From assembly GCA_010692635.1 (NCBI GenBank), contig JAAHGL010000004.1, forward strand, positions 1 through 62,874: a DNA stretch of 62,874 bases, given 5' to 3'. This DNA comes from Symploca sp. SIO2C1 (GTDB lineage: Bacteria; Cyanobacteriota; Cyanobacteriia; Cyanobacteriales; Coleofasciculaceae). The notes beneath the pieces were generated by a model, which had not been told where the DNA came from, did not search any database, and saw only the letters and a program-made list of their open reading frames with translations. The translations under genes and the position numbers were made by a program. Of the stretch, positions 1-10,100 are shown piece after piece; positions within the stretch are counted from its first letter, which is position 1; each line of letters opens with the position of its first letter.

Positions 1-42
1 TGATTACACAAGAAAAGATGTTAGGAGCTCTTTGTGTAATCA
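1..42. repeat. 11-bp inverted repeat flanking a 20-bp inverted segment
   Basis: TGATTACACAA at 1-11 and its exact reverse complement TTGTGTAATCA at 32-42 bracket 20 bases. Read on the plus strand these bases encode the normal GAF strand-loop sequence EKMLGALC. Read on the minus strand, in the frame of the gene, they encode a non-family sequence. The segment is therefore inverted relative to the gene, either genuinely in the cell or as a fold-back artefact at a sequence end. Confidence 0.75.
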
Positions 43-391
43 AGGGTAAACCAGCATAAAATCTTATGTAGGGGTGGGATGTAACTACTGAGCTACTACT
101 AAATCGTTCATCAATCCTAATATCAGGAACAACAATAGCCTCATCTCGTGGTAAAGTAATAGAGCATAACTCAAGAACACTAGCAATTTCAGTGACATCT
201 AACCCAACTTGTGCCTTGAAGCATAGATGATTGTCCTCGACAAAGCTAATCAAGCTGATGGGAGTACCAGCAATATGCGCAGCTATACGAGCTAGATCGT
301 TTAATGATTCCTCAAGAGCAGTATCTATAGTCTGAGTTTGGCAAACCTTATTGAGTCTTGCTGCTTGTTCGCCAAGAATTAGTGATTTCAT
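1..391 (-). CDS. GAF-domain protein, N-terminal part (cut by window edge)
   Basis: This open frame starts with ATG at 391 and runs off the left edge without a stop. The translation begins MKSLILGEQAARLNKVCQTQ. It continues with the pattern of the N-terminal GAF domain found in many sensor kinases and diguanylate cyclases: LARIAAHIAGTPISLISFVED, then VVPDIRIDERF and IRFYAGLPLIT. GAF domains bind small ligands or bilins and usually sit upstream of a signalling output, which lies outside the window. The last fourteen codons are odd. Bases 1-11 and 32-42 are perfect inverted repeats, and the expected GAF continuation (ITQEKMLGALCVI) is encoded on the opposite strand of that segment. No strong ribosome binding site is seen. 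The domain call is fairly safe; the output function is unknown. Confidence 0.72.
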   Translation of the reverse strand, partial: MKSLILGEQAARLNKVCQTQTIDTALEESLNDLARIAAHIAGTPISLISFVEDNHLCFKAQVGLDVTEIASVLELCSITLPRDEAIVVPDIRIDERFSSSSVVTSHPYIRFYAGLPLITQRAPNIFSCVI

Positions 392-938
392 CTTGAGTGC
401 CCTTGTGTTCTTGAAGATGGATGAGAAAGTTTTACTATCCCTTCTTAGTCTTAGCACTCTGACACAGGAGCGGTAAAACCAAATTATATTGCTCTACAGT
501 ATCTTCCACTCTGCTCAGAGATATTAATTATATCAATATCAACAATAATTAGCTGCTTTTTGTTGTTCCATAGTAAATAAAAATATCCACTTTCTCGAAT
601 TTTACTGATGGTATTTTCTGACCAATTTATCCAAAATGCTATTTCTTTTACTATCCAGCCTTAGCTATTTAACTGTAATACTTCTCCTCAATAAAAACTG
701 CTGTATTTATGGATTTCGCTAACCTCAATCTAAAATCTTCAATTTAGATAAAGTTTACACCTGGTAAAGAAGCTGAGGCAAATGCATCCCCTCTATCTAA
801 GCTAAGACGCATTTAAACTACTTAGTTCCAATCTCCCTATACCCGCGTCCCCATGTCAGTAATAATTGATAATTTAAATGCACAACAGCTTAGCTGACTA
901 AAATAGATAATAATTAAAGTCCCACTGCTATAAACATC
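392..938. other. Intergenic region, AT-rich, no gene seen
   Basis: I see no convincing open frame here. The stretch separates the divergent GAF and ABC-ATPase genes and must hold their promoters, but I cannot place a convincing -35/-10 pair. Its right half holds one copy of a dispersed repeat (809-892). Confidence 0.6.
809..892. repeat. Dispersed repeat with GCATTTAAA/TTTAAATGC ends, copy 1
   Basis: This 84-bp segment is repeated in the opposite orientation at 21448-21539. Shared blocks are GCATTTAAACTACTTAG, CCAATCTCC, GTCAGTAATAATT and TTTAAATGCACAACAGCTTA. The ends include short inverted repeats. Both copies lie upstream of plus-strand genes, here an ABC ATPase and there a lipoxygenase. 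Confidence 0.7.
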
Positions 939-2270
939 GTGGCACAGGTTATTCTGGAAAACGTATATAAAAGCTTTCCTACTCGTCAAGGAGAATCCAC
1001 TGTTGCATCAGTAACTAATGAACCTTTACTGACGTCAACAGACGAAGCCTCAATTACTACAGCGGCTCAATCTTCCTCCAAATCTACTACTGTCAATATT
1101 TTGCGACGCATTAACCTGACAGTTCAAGATGGGGAGTTTATGGTACTGGTGGGACCTTCTGGCTGCGGTAAAAGTACTTTACTGCGGATAATTGCAGGGT
1201 TAGAGATGCTGACAGGGGGCAAAATCTGGGTAGATGATGCTCTGGTAAATGATTTACCAGCAAAAGAACGTAACATTGCGATGGTCTTTCAAAACTACGC
1301 TCTCTATCCCCACTTTAGTGTCTATGAAAATATTGCCTTTGGACTGCGACTCACTAGTAGGGAAGATACTATAGGTCAAAGAAGTCCCCAGAAAGATATA
1401 TACTCCACTATCGCTTCTTACTGCACTCAATGGACCGAGAACCTACTAGTGGCAATAACGCGATACTTACCTAAAGAACTTCAGTATTTCTCCGAGCAAG
1501 AGAAAGCGATCGATGAGCGAGTACATTATGTTGCTGAATTGTTGCAAATTGAGCCACTGCTAAATCGACTACCCAAACAACTATCTGGGGGACAAAAGCA
1601 AAGGGTAGCACTCGGACGTGCTATCTCTCGGAATCCCCAAGTCTTTTTAATGGATGAACCTCTCTCTAACCTAGATGCTCAACTGCGAAACCAAACTCGC
1701 GCCCAAATTGTTAAACTACAGCGGCAGTTGGGCACAACTACAATCTATGTTACCCACGACCAAACTGAAGCAATGACAATGGGCGATCGCATCGCTGTCA
1801 TGAATCATGGTGAAATCCAGCAGATTGCACCTCCTCTAGAATTGTACAACCAACCAGCCAATCAATTTGTTGCCCAATTCATTGGTTCACCATCAATGAA
1901 CTTTCTCCCGGTAAAAATTAAAGCACCTTTGCTGATTCACAATTCCCAGTTCCGTCTCACTCTCCCAGAAGTCTGGAAATCAGTACTGCCAAAGTACGAC
2001 GGACGAACGCTAAATTTAGGTATTCGTCCAGAACATCTAAACCTCAGCCCTCCTGCTACCAAAAACCTTTCAGTTCAAGTTAATTTGGTAGAAGCACTAG
2101 GGAATGACACCTATTTATCCGTAACTCTAACCGAGTCATCTACGACTCTACAAGTGAGAATTCCACCGGAGCAATTGGTTAAAATCGGTGAAAAAATTTG
2201 GCTATCTCTGACACCAGATAAAATTCATTTATTTGACCCCCAAACCCACAAAGCAATCCGACCTATCTAA
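939..2270 (+). CDS. ABC transporter ATP-binding protein, MalK/UgpC type
   Basis: This is the ATPase subunit of an importer, most similar in layout to the sugar or glycerol-3-phosphate ATPases (MalK, UgpC). It would act at the inner face of the cytoplasmic membrane. It starts with GTG. Visible motifs are Walker A GPSGCGKST (residues 72-80), Q-loop MVFQNYALYPH (115-125), signature LSGGQKQR (215-222), Walker B VFLMDEPLSNLDA (235-247) and H-loop VTHDQTEAM (271-279), followed by a C-terminal TOBE-like domain. Two low-complexity insertions distinguish it from the usual ~360-residue family members. One is Ser/Thr-rich at about 19-50 and the other is a helical stretch at about 140-190, between Q-loop and signature. 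No permease or binding protein gene is adjacent, so the substrate cannot be deduced. Confidence 0.88.
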   Translation: MAQVILENVYKSFPTRQGESTVASVTNEPLLTSTDEASITTAAQSSSKSTTVNILRRINLTVQDGEFMVLVGPSGCGKSTLLRIIAGLEMLTGGKIWVDDALVNDLPAKERNIAMVFQNYALYPHFSVYENIAFGLRLTSREDTIGQRSPQKDIYSTIASYCTQWTENLLVAITRYLPKELQYFSEQEKAIDERVHYVAELLQIEPLLNRLPKQLSGGQKQRVALGRAISRNPQVFLMDEPLSNLDAQLRNQTRAQIVKLQRQLGTTTIYVTHDQTEAMTMGDRIAVMNHGEIQQIAPPLELYNQPANQFVAQFIGSPSMNFLPVKIKAPLLIHNSQFRLTLPEVWKSVLPKYDGRTLNLGIRPEHLNLSPPATKNLSVQVNLVEALGNDTYLSVTLTESSTTLQVRIPPEQLVKIGEKIWLSLTPDKIHLFDPQTHKAIRPI

Positions 2271-2279
2271 ATGAATGTA

Positions 2280-2338
2280 GAATGTAGAATGTAGAATTTA
2301 GAATTAGTAACTGATTCCACATCCTAAATTCTACATTC
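2280..2338. terminator. Hairpin between convergent genes, built from a heptamer repeat
   Basis: A 14-bp perfect inverted repeat (2287-2300 with 2325-2338) lies between the stops of the ABC ATPase and cobL. The left arm overlaps short AATGTAG heptamers. It is well placed to act as a bidirectional terminator, but no clear T-run follows. Confidence 0.5.
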
Positions 2339-2346
2339 ACTGTAAT

Positions 2347-3600
2347 TTAGACAGGATTAGCCATCAAAATTGTTACTGGATTGAGGGGAGTAAAGCGGGT
2401 TAGCTCTGCCACAGGTACAGAGCGAGATAACTGAATTTGTAGTAAGCGATAATTCCAGGAGTGCGAATTGAACCAGTCAAGAGCCTGGTTAAGATGTTCC
2501 AAAGTTGCTAGAGCTAATACTACTAAGCCATCAGTCGTCAAATTAGCCTGACAGCTATCAAGAATGGCACTCAAATTTCCTCCACTACCACCAATAAAAA
2601 TACGATTAGCTGTTGGTAGTTGAGCTAATATATCTGGTGCCCTGCCATGTATTGAGACAACATTTTTAACTTGTAGGCGTTGGCAATTCTCCTCAATTAA
2701 GGTACTACCGATCGCGGTTTTCTCAATGGCATATACTTGAGATGTCTTACACAAACGGGCAATTTCAATAGAAACTGAACCAGTTCCTGCACCAATATCC
2801 CAAACTATTTGACCTGGTTGCAGTGCTAATTCTCCCAAAATCAGAAGCCGCACTTCTCGCTTAGTTATCAAACCTGGGCGATCAGGAAAGTTGGCAAATG
2901 TACTGTCTGCTAATCCTAACAAAGGTAAGGAGTTAATATCTAGGGATTGGTGAGTTGGTTCAGACTGACGGAGTAAAACTACTATATTCAGCGGTGCAAA
3001 AGTCTGTTGTAAGACTTGTTCTACTGGGAAACATTGCACCTGCTCATCAGTGCCTCCCAGATTTTCGCAAACCCAGAATTCGTAGCACTTAGCAATATCC
3101 AAACCCAGCAACAATTTTGCGATCGCATTTGGTGTATTCTTCCGATCAGTAAACACTCCAATCTTTTTTTCACTTTGCTGTAGAGCGACAGTTAATTGCT
3201 CCAAGGAGCGTCCATGAACACTAATTAACTGGGCATCCTGCCAAGGTACTTTAATCCGATTAAAAGCCAGTTGAACTGAACTCAGGTGGGGATGAAAAGT
3301 GAGCTGGGAAGGGGGAAGTTGAGCTAGTAACAAGCGTCCTAAACCAAAAAATAGAGGATCACCGCTGACTAATACAACAATGCAGATGTTGGAGTTAGCT
3401 GTTTCCAAGTGAGTGCTAATTTGTTGAATTGCCTCGGTAAAATCTGTGAGTATCAGGCGTGAGGCAGGATGATTGGGGAAGTAATTCAGGTGGCGCTCAC
3501 TTCCCACCAAGAAAGTTGCTTGCTCTACTAACTGCCGTACTGTATCTGTTAGTCCAGCTGCACCATCTAAGCCAATGCCTACAACATTTACCACATTCAT
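2347..3600 (-). CDS. cobL: Precorrin-6Y C5,15-methyltransferase (decarboxylating)
   Basis: This enzyme of the cobalamin pathway methylates precorrin-6Y at C5 and C15 and decarboxylates the C12 acetate side chain to give precorrin-8. It is a fusion of a CbiE-like half, with the N-terminal motif VVGIGLDGAAG and LVSGDPLFFGLG, and a CbiT-like half with SAM motif VWDIGAGTGSVSIEIA and GGSGGN. The length of 417 residues fits the fused CobL family. It starts with ATG and lies 33 bp downstream of cobH on the same strand. CobH uses the product of CobL, which supports an operon. No cobalamin riboswitch is visible upstream of the pair. Confidence 0.93.
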   Translation of the reverse strand: MNVVNVVGIGLDGAAGLTDTVRQLVEQATFLVGSERHLNYFPNHPASRLILTDFTEAIQQISTHLETANSNICIVVLVSGDPLFFGLGRLLLAQLPPSQLTFHPHLSSVQLAFNRIKVPWQDAQLISVHGRSLEQLTVALQQSEKKIGVFTDRKNTPNAIAKLLLGLDIAKCYEFWVCENLGGTDEQVQCFPVEQVLQQTFAPLNIVVLLRQSEPTHQSLDINSLPLLGLADSTFANFPDRPGLITKREVRLLILGELALQPGQIVWDIGAGTGSVSIEIARLCKTSQVYAIEKTAIGSTLIEENCQRLQVKNVVSIHGRAPDILAQLPTANRIFIGGSGGNLSAILDSCQANLTTDGLVVLALATLEHLNQALDWFNSHSWNYRLLQIQLSRSVPVAELTRFTPLNPVTILMANPV

Positions 3601-3633
3601 GATCTTTCTTCTGTGTCTGGTGCGTCTATGAAA

Positions 3634-4254
3634 TTAGTAGCCCTGCTCCCGATTCCAACCCAAGACTAACAAAGCATTGAGGATAGCTGCCGCAACCGGG
3701 GAACCTCCTTTACGACTCTCAACGCGAATCTGAGGTACTGATGTTTTTGCTAGAGCAGCTTTTGACTCTAAAACTGAGATAAATCCTACTGGTGCGCCAA
3801 TTACTAGAGCTGGCTGAAGGGAAGCTACTGATAACTGCTCGCACAAAGCCAATAGAGCAGTGGGAGCATTACCAATAACAACGATAGCTTCAGGAAATTG
3901 CTCAAAGCATCGTATTAAACCAGTTTCTGTTCTAGTCTTTCCTGGTAGTGCTACTGATGCCTGTTCAACAGCCACAATGAGACGGTTACCGAAGGTTTTT
4001 GCTACCATTCCTGCTATCCCCTGCTTCACCATACCAACATCTGTGATAATTGGTGTTCGCTGCTGGAGAGCTTTGATGCTAGAAGCGATCGCTTCTGGAC
4101 TAAATTTAATTAGCTGGGCAAATTCAAAATCAGCAGTACTGTGAATCACCCGCTGTACAATAGCATATTCAGCAGGGCTAAAGTTATGCTCGCCAATCTC
4201 TTGGTCAATGACAGCAAAACTCTGTTCCATAATCGGATGAATAGGCAAGATCAT
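3634..4254 (-). CDS. cobH: Precorrin-8X methylmutase
   Basis: CobH/CbiC moves the C11 methyl group of precorrin-8X to C12, giving hydrogenobyrinate. The 206-residue product shows the family pattern: N-terminal HPIMEQSFAVID, then AEYAIVQRVIHSTADFEFA with the conserved His region, ITDVGMVKQGI, and the C-terminal APVGFISVLESK and RKGGSPVAAAILNALL. It is the first gene of a two-gene cob cluster followed by cobL. The 62-bp gap to the divergent plus-strand gene must contain both promoters. Confidence 0.94.
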   Translation of the reverse strand: MILPIHPIMEQSFAVIDQEIGEHNFSPAEYAIVQRVIHSTADFEFAQLIKFSPEAIASSIKALQQRTPIITDVGMVKQGIAGMVAKTFGNRLIVAVEQASVALPGKTRTETGLIRCFEQFPEAIVVIGNAPTALLALCEQLSVASLQPALVIGAPVGFISVLESKAALAKTSVPQIRVESRKGGSPVAAAILNALLVLGWNREQGY

Positions 4255-4316
4255 CTAGTCCTTTTTTTGTTTAGAAAATCGATTATGATGGCTTAGCATA
4301 GGGAGTGGTGTGAGTT

Positions 4317-6578
4317 ATGAGCAGAAATCGAGAAATTTCCAACAGTTGGTCTACCTCGAATAGTTCGAGGCAGAGTCAGCTTAATGAATGGCAACAGCCC
4401 AAAAGTACCTCGGACACCCAACTACCCTTGGCTGATCCTGCCTCAGGATACCAAGATGCTCATCATGTTGCTAGCACTTCTGTCTCGGAACACTCACCAA
4501 ATCTAGATTCAAAACAGTTAGCTAATCAACACGTCACTGCAAACAAACAGCCTAGACATCCGCTAAAACAGCTTCAGCAGCTGAAGAAATCTTTTCCCAC
4601 TAACTGGAGATTTTGGGGAATACTTATTGTCTTGCTTTCCAGTGGACTAGGATTGATGTCTATAGCACTATTGTTAAAATTGCCTGCAGTTCCCAATTGC
4701 CCTAGGCTATTTTTGCCAACGGCTTCGGCATCGATGCGCCTTTATTGTGGGCAGGTTGCGGCAAACAAGCAGACAATGGAAAACTTGCTAGAGGCAATCT
4801 CTCTAGTGAAGAATTTGCCGGAAGACCATCCATTACGACCAGAAATTGACCGTAATATTGAACAATGGTCTCTAGATCTACTGAAAATTGGTGAAAAAGA
4901 ATTCCAGGCAGGTAAACTCAATGAAGCAATTAAGATTGCTAAAAAAATCCCTGCTGGAGTAGCTGCCTATAAGTTAGTAGAAGACCGCATTGACCACTGG
5001 CAGACAATTTGGTCAAAGTCTGAGGGGCATTATAATAAAGCGGAGCAAGCACTGAGGAACACAAAGTGGAACCAGGCTTTTAAAGAAGCAGTGCGATTGA
5101 CTTATGTGGGAAATGATTATTGGGGGACAACTAAGTACGAAGAATTAATTCAAAAAATTCAGAAGGCACGCAAAGAAAGTGAGCAGCTAGATAAAGCTTT
5201 CAAGCTGATTAGAACTGGGAGGGTAGATGATATTTTAGAAGCAATTAAGCAAGCCGCTCAAATACCTCCTAGTAGCTATGCCTATAAAGAAGCTCAAGAT
5301 TTAATTGCTGAGTCTGGTGAAAAGCTACTAAAGATGGCCAAGGAATGGCTCGATGAGGGTAACTGGCAAGGGGTGTTAGATATTAGTAATAAACTTCCCG
5401 AAAGTGTCAAAATGCCGGAGGAAAAATCTGACTTAATTGATTTAGCCAATGCGATGTCTCGCGCTGAAGCAGGGACAGTTACCGATTTAGAAGATGCGAT
5501 CGCTACTGCCGAAAGGTTGGAAAAAGATCGTCCTATGTATGAGAAAGGACAGAAATTAATTAGTCGCTGGAAGAGAGAGATTGATGATGTTACCCGCTTG
5601 GAGAGAGCAGGAAACTATGCTAATTCTGGTTTACCTAATGACTTAAGAATGGCGATCGCAGAAATACAACAGATTCCCCGTGGCAATCCTCGCTATCAGG
5701 AAGCACGCAACAAAATCAGTGGCTGGAGAACCAAGATAGAGACGATAGAAGATAAACCTTATCTTGACGAAGCGATACAATTTGCTAGTTTTGGTGGAGT
5801 TCAATCTTTGCAAGAGGCGATTCGAGAAGCTAGTCGCATTGCTCCTGGTAGAGCACTTTACCAGGAAGCACAAAGCAAAATTAGGCAGTGGAGAGGTCAA
5901 ATCCAACGTTTGCAAGATAAACCTTTCCTTGATAATGCCAACGCTTATGCTGCCTCAGGGAATCTTCCGGCTGCAGTCACTGCTGCTAGAAAGGTTAGAC
6001 AGGGAACTTCTCTTCACAATGAAGCGCAAAGAAAAATCAGTACTTGGCAAACGGAACTGCTAGGAAAGCAACGTTTACAGGAAGCTTACGGTGCGGCTAA
6101 ACCAGGAAACCCACAGGCTCTTATCAAAGCAATTCAACTAGCAAGGCAAGTCCCAACCTCATCAAAAGCCAGAGGGGATGCTAGAATTGCCGTCAATCGC
6201 TGGAGCCGTCAAATATTAGGAATGGCAAATCGGCAATCCTCATCTAATTTAAATCAAGCGATCGCGATCGCTAAAATGGTTCCTTCTGGTACAGAAGCTT
6301 ATCAGTCGGCACAGTCACAAATTCAGGCATGGCAAAAGATTTTAGCACCCTCACCCCCACCTCGACCTCGACCCCCCAGAGTGCAGCCAACACAGCCTAT
6401 AACAGATACTTCAGAGCAAAATAGGGAACAGGAAATAGTAAACCGGGAACAGGAAATAGTAAACCAGGAACAGGAAAAGCAGGATGAAATTCCTCCTATT
6501 ATCGAGCTAGAAGAACCGGAAACGGATACTGAAGGTGAAAGTACGGAAAAGGAAACGGAAACAGAGAACGGGGAATAA
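4317..6578 (+). CDS. Membrane-anchored repeat protein of unknown function
   Basis: I do not recognise a named family. The 753-residue product has a polar Ser/Gln-rich N-terminus of about 95 residues, one hydrophobic segment at about 99-123 (WGILIVLLSSGLGLMSIALL), and a long helical region of repeated units of roughly 60-70 residues. Each unit has the style AIxxAxxIPxGxxxYxEAxxxIxxWxxxI, recalling TPR-like solenoids. The C-terminus is Pro/Arg-rich and then strongly acidic. It contains two copies of NREQEIV and a third near-copy, encoded by a 21-bp DNA repeat near 6420-6475 that looks like three heptamers. The topology suggests a single-pass anchor with a large soluble domain, possibly a scaffold. 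It starts with ATG and is divergent from cobH. Confidence 0.7.
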   Translation: MSRNREISNSWSTSNSSRQSQLNEWQQPKSTSDTQLPLADPASGYQDAHHVASTSVSEHSPNLDSKQLANQHVTANKQPRHPLKQLQQLKKSFPTNWRFWGILIVLLSSGLGLMSIALLLKLPAVPNCPRLFLPTASASMRLYCGQVAANKQTMENLLEAISLVKNLPEDHPLRPEIDRNIEQWSLDLLKIGEKEFQAGKLNEAIKIAKKIPAGVAAYKLVEDRIDHWQTIWSKSEGHYNKAEQALRNTKWNQAFKEAVRLTYVGNDYWGTTKYEELIQKIQKARKESEQLDKAFKLIRTGRVDDILEAIKQAAQIPPSSYAYKEAQDLIAESGEKLLKMAKEWLDEGNWQGVLDISNKLPESVKMPEEKSDLIDLANAMSRAEAGTVTDLEDAIATAERLEKDRPMYEKGQKLISRWKREIDDVTRLERAGNYANSGLPNDLRMAIAEIQQIPRGNPRYQEARNKISGWRTKIETIEDKPYLDEAIQFASFGGVQSLQEAIREASRIAPGRALYQEAQSKIRQWRGQIQRLQDKPFLDNANAYAASGNLPAAVTAARKVRQGTSLHNEAQRKISTWQTELLGKQRLQEAYGAAKPGNPQALIKAIQLARQVPTSSKARGDARIAVNRWSRQILGMANRQSSSNLNQAIAIAKMVPSGTEAYQSAQSQIQAWQKILAPSPPPRPRPPRVQPTQPITDTSEQNREQEIVNREQEIVNQEQEKQDEIPPIIELEEPETDTEGESTEKETETENGE

Positions 6579-7103
6579 GAGAAGAAAGATTTTCATCTTT
6601 TCTTTGTGTGCATTGAAACTAGGGCAAAAGATTAGTGCTCCCTAGCTAGTGCAGTGCAGCGGAAGTAACTGACCAGTTTGAGAGTGATAGAATCCTTATT
6701 CTATAAGCATTCTTAATTCTTAATTCTTAATTCTTAATTCTGCGCAGCGGCACTAGCTTCTTATTGTCCTAATTTTTCTCTGTTGACAATGAATTAGCCC
6801 TCTACCAAAACAGGGATAGCTAACCCGGATGTATACCTTTAATGTCGGCAGAAGTCTCCCGCTACAAAACTGCTAGCAATTAGCGGTAAGAGGATGTCAA
6901 TTGATATCATTTACATAGGGTGGATATACAGCTATATAAGGTGGATATCCAAAAAGTTTCCGCATAATAAATAGTTGTACCGCTTCAGTTGACCAATAGA
7001 TAGGATTGTAGGGTCTAGTGTGCAATCGCGCTGACTTATAAGTTAGTAGTACCTCTTTTTGGGTATCCCAAGGACACACTACGCCTATTTTTCAATTGAG
7101 CAT
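6579..7103. other. Intergenic region with short heptamer array, no gene seen
   Basis: A weak AT-rich hairpin lies just after the preceding stop (about 6583-6604). Tandem CTTAATT units occupy about 6710-6741. The remaining bases upstream of the large kinase gene show no recognisable tRNA, riboswitch or open frame. Confidence 0.5.
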
Positions 7104-10100
7104 ATGACTAGGTTTGCCAACTCACTTGCCCCAGCAAAACTGCAACTGTCTGATTATACTTTTGTTGAACCCATTTATCAGGGCACCAGAACAACGGTAT
7201 ATCGTGCGGTGGAAATGCCAACCCAGCAACCCGTAGTCATTAAAGTCTTGTCTCAGGACTATCCAAGCTTCACAAAACTGGTGCAGTTTCGTAATCAATA
7301 TATGATTGCGAAAAACTTACCTATTGCAGGCATTGTTTGCCCTCTGAACCTAGTAACCTGTGGTAATAGCTACGGAATGGTCATGGAGGACTTTGGGGGT
7401 ATTGACCTAGCGCAATATACCCAGCAACATCCCCTTAGCCTGACTGAGATCCTCGACATCGCTATCCAGTTAGCTGCCATTCTGCATGAACTTCATCAAA
7501 ATCGGGTAATCCATAAAGACATTAAACCTGCCAATATTCTGATCCACCCAGACTCGAAGCACATCAAACTGATTGACTTTAGTCTCGCCTCACTGCTGCC
7601 AAAAGAAACCCAGGCGATCCAAAGTCCCAAGAGCCTAGAAGGTACCCTGGCTTACCTGGCTCCGGAACAAACCGGGCGTATGAACCGGGCCATCGACTAT
7701 CGGACAGACTTCTACGCCCTGGGGGTAACACTGTATCAACTGCTCACCAGTCAACTTCCCTTCAGCAGCGAAGACCCACTGGAATTGATCCATTGCCACA
7801 TGGCTCAGATGCCACCTGCGGTGAATCAGATCAAGCCAGAAGCACCAGTGATGGTGGCAGCGATCGTGGCAAAACTGATGGCAAAAAATGCTGAAGACCG
7901 CTACCAAAGTGCCCTTGGTCTCAAATTAGACCTTGAACAGTGCCTGACCGAGTGGAAAAACCAGGGTGAGATTACTGAATTTACATTAGGATTGCGCGAC
8001 TTAAGCGATCGCTTCCTTATCCCCCAAAAACTCTACGGACGGGAAGCAGAAGTGCAGGTGCTTCTACATGCCTTTGACCGCGTCTCCCAAGGAGCATCAG
8101 AACTGATGCTGGTGGCAGGATTTTCCGGCATTGGTAAAACCGCTGTGGTTAATGAAGTCCACAAGCCTATCACCCGACAAAAGGGCTATTTCATCAAGGG
8201 TAAGTTTGACCAGTTCAACCGCAATATTCCCTTTTCTGGCTTTGTGCAGGCGTTCCGTAGCTTAATGGGACAACTATTGGGTGAATCGGATGCTGCATTA
8301 GCAGACTGGAAAGCTAAAATCCTGGCGGCGGTTGGGGAGAGTGGTCAGGTTTTGATTGAGGTGATTCCTGAGCTGGAACACATTATTGGTGAGCAACCCA
8401 CTGTCCCGGAACTCTCCGGGAGTGCAGCTCAAAACCGCTTTAATCTGCTCTTTGGCAAGTTTATCCGGGTGTTTACTACCCCAGAACATCCCCTAGTTAT
8501 TTTCCTGGACGATTTGCAATGGGTGGATTCTGCTTCATTGAACTTGTTCAAGCTGTTAATGGATGACGAATCAGGCTACCTGCTTGTGTTGGGAGCCTAT
8601 CGAGACAATGAAGTGTTTCCAGCTCATCCATTGATGCTGACGCTAGATGAAATTCGCAAAGAGGGGTCAACTTTAAATACCCTTACTCTGGATCCTTTAG
8701 CAGAAGAGGATATCAACCATTTAGTCGCTGATAGCCTGCACTGTCCTATTGAGATTGCCATGCCTCTGTCTCAACTGGTGTATCAAAAGACCCAAGGGAA
8801 CCCTTTTTTTGCCACCCAGTTTTTACAAGGGTTACAGGGAGATGGCTGGATTACGTTTAACGCGGATGCTGGCTATTGGCAGTGCGATTTGACCCAGGTA
8901 CGTCAGTTGGCTCTGACGGATGATGTTGTGGCGTTTATGGTGGGGCGAATTCAGAAGTTGCCCGAGGCTACCCAAGATGTTCTAAAAATTGCGGCTTGTA
9001 TTGGCAATCAATTTGATTTAGCTACGTTGGCAGTGGTTTGTGAGCAGAGCCAGGAAGATGTTGCAACAGATTTATGGCGATCGCTCCAAGAAGGATTGGT
9101 GATCCCAGACAACGAAACCTACAAGTTTTTCCAGGGAGAAGGTCGTGAGATCCAAACTAGAGCGGACATTACGGTGGGCTATCGTTTTTTGCATGATCGA
9201 GTCCAACAAGCAGCATACTCTTTAATCCCTGAAGCTCAAAAGCAGTCAACTCATCTGCTAATTGGTCGTTTATTGTCACAAAATGCACTGAGAGCCGATT
9301 CGGAAATTAGCATCTTTGAGATGGTAAATCATTGGAATGTTGCTAGAGATTTGATTAGTGACTTATCGGAGCAGCAAAAACTGGCACAACTTAACTTAGA
9401 AGCAGGACAAAAAGCAAAATCCTCTGCTGCCTATGAATCTGCTCTCAGGTATCTCAAGATTGGGATCTATTTTTTGGCTGAAGATTGCTGGGATACCCAG
9501 TATGATTTAACCTTAAATCTGTACTCACTAGGAGCAGAAAGTGCTCTTCTGTGTGGTGAATATCAACAGATGGAAGAACTGATAGATATCGTGCTAAATC
9601 ACGCACAGGGTATCTTGGATGCTATCAAAGTATACAAGGTTAAACTTCAGGCTTGCATAGTTCAAAATCAACAGCAAGATTGTCTAAATATCGGTTTATC
9701 AGTTCTTCAAAAGTTAGATATTTCCCTAGAAACTCAACTCCCTCAACAAGTTGAGTCGATTCATGAGTTAATTCATTTATCCAAAATAAATGATCCCTAC
9801 AAGCTAGCAGCTTCAGATATTTTAATTGACATAATTACTCCAGCCTGGACACTCAATCCTGAGATATTTCAGCAAACGATTTTCACCCTTGTTAACCTGT
9901 CACTCAACTTTGGAAATTGTCCTGCCACTGCTTTCGGGTATGCCTGGTATGGAACACTCTTATGCGAAACTTTGGGTGATATTGATTCAGGATATCAATT
10001 TGGAAAATTAGCCCTCCAGCTCCTAGATGAATTTGATGCTAAAGAGTTGTACGCAAGCGTGAATGTCTTGTTTGCTACACATATTGGTCACTGGAAAGAT

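Noticed and set aside
4255-4316. Cobalamin riboswitch upstream of cobH
   Set aside because: The gap is only 62 bp and shows none of the conserved B12-box pattern.
6579-7103. tRNA or small RNA in the spacer before the giant kinase
   Set aside because: I could fold no cloverleaf and saw no T-loop consensus.
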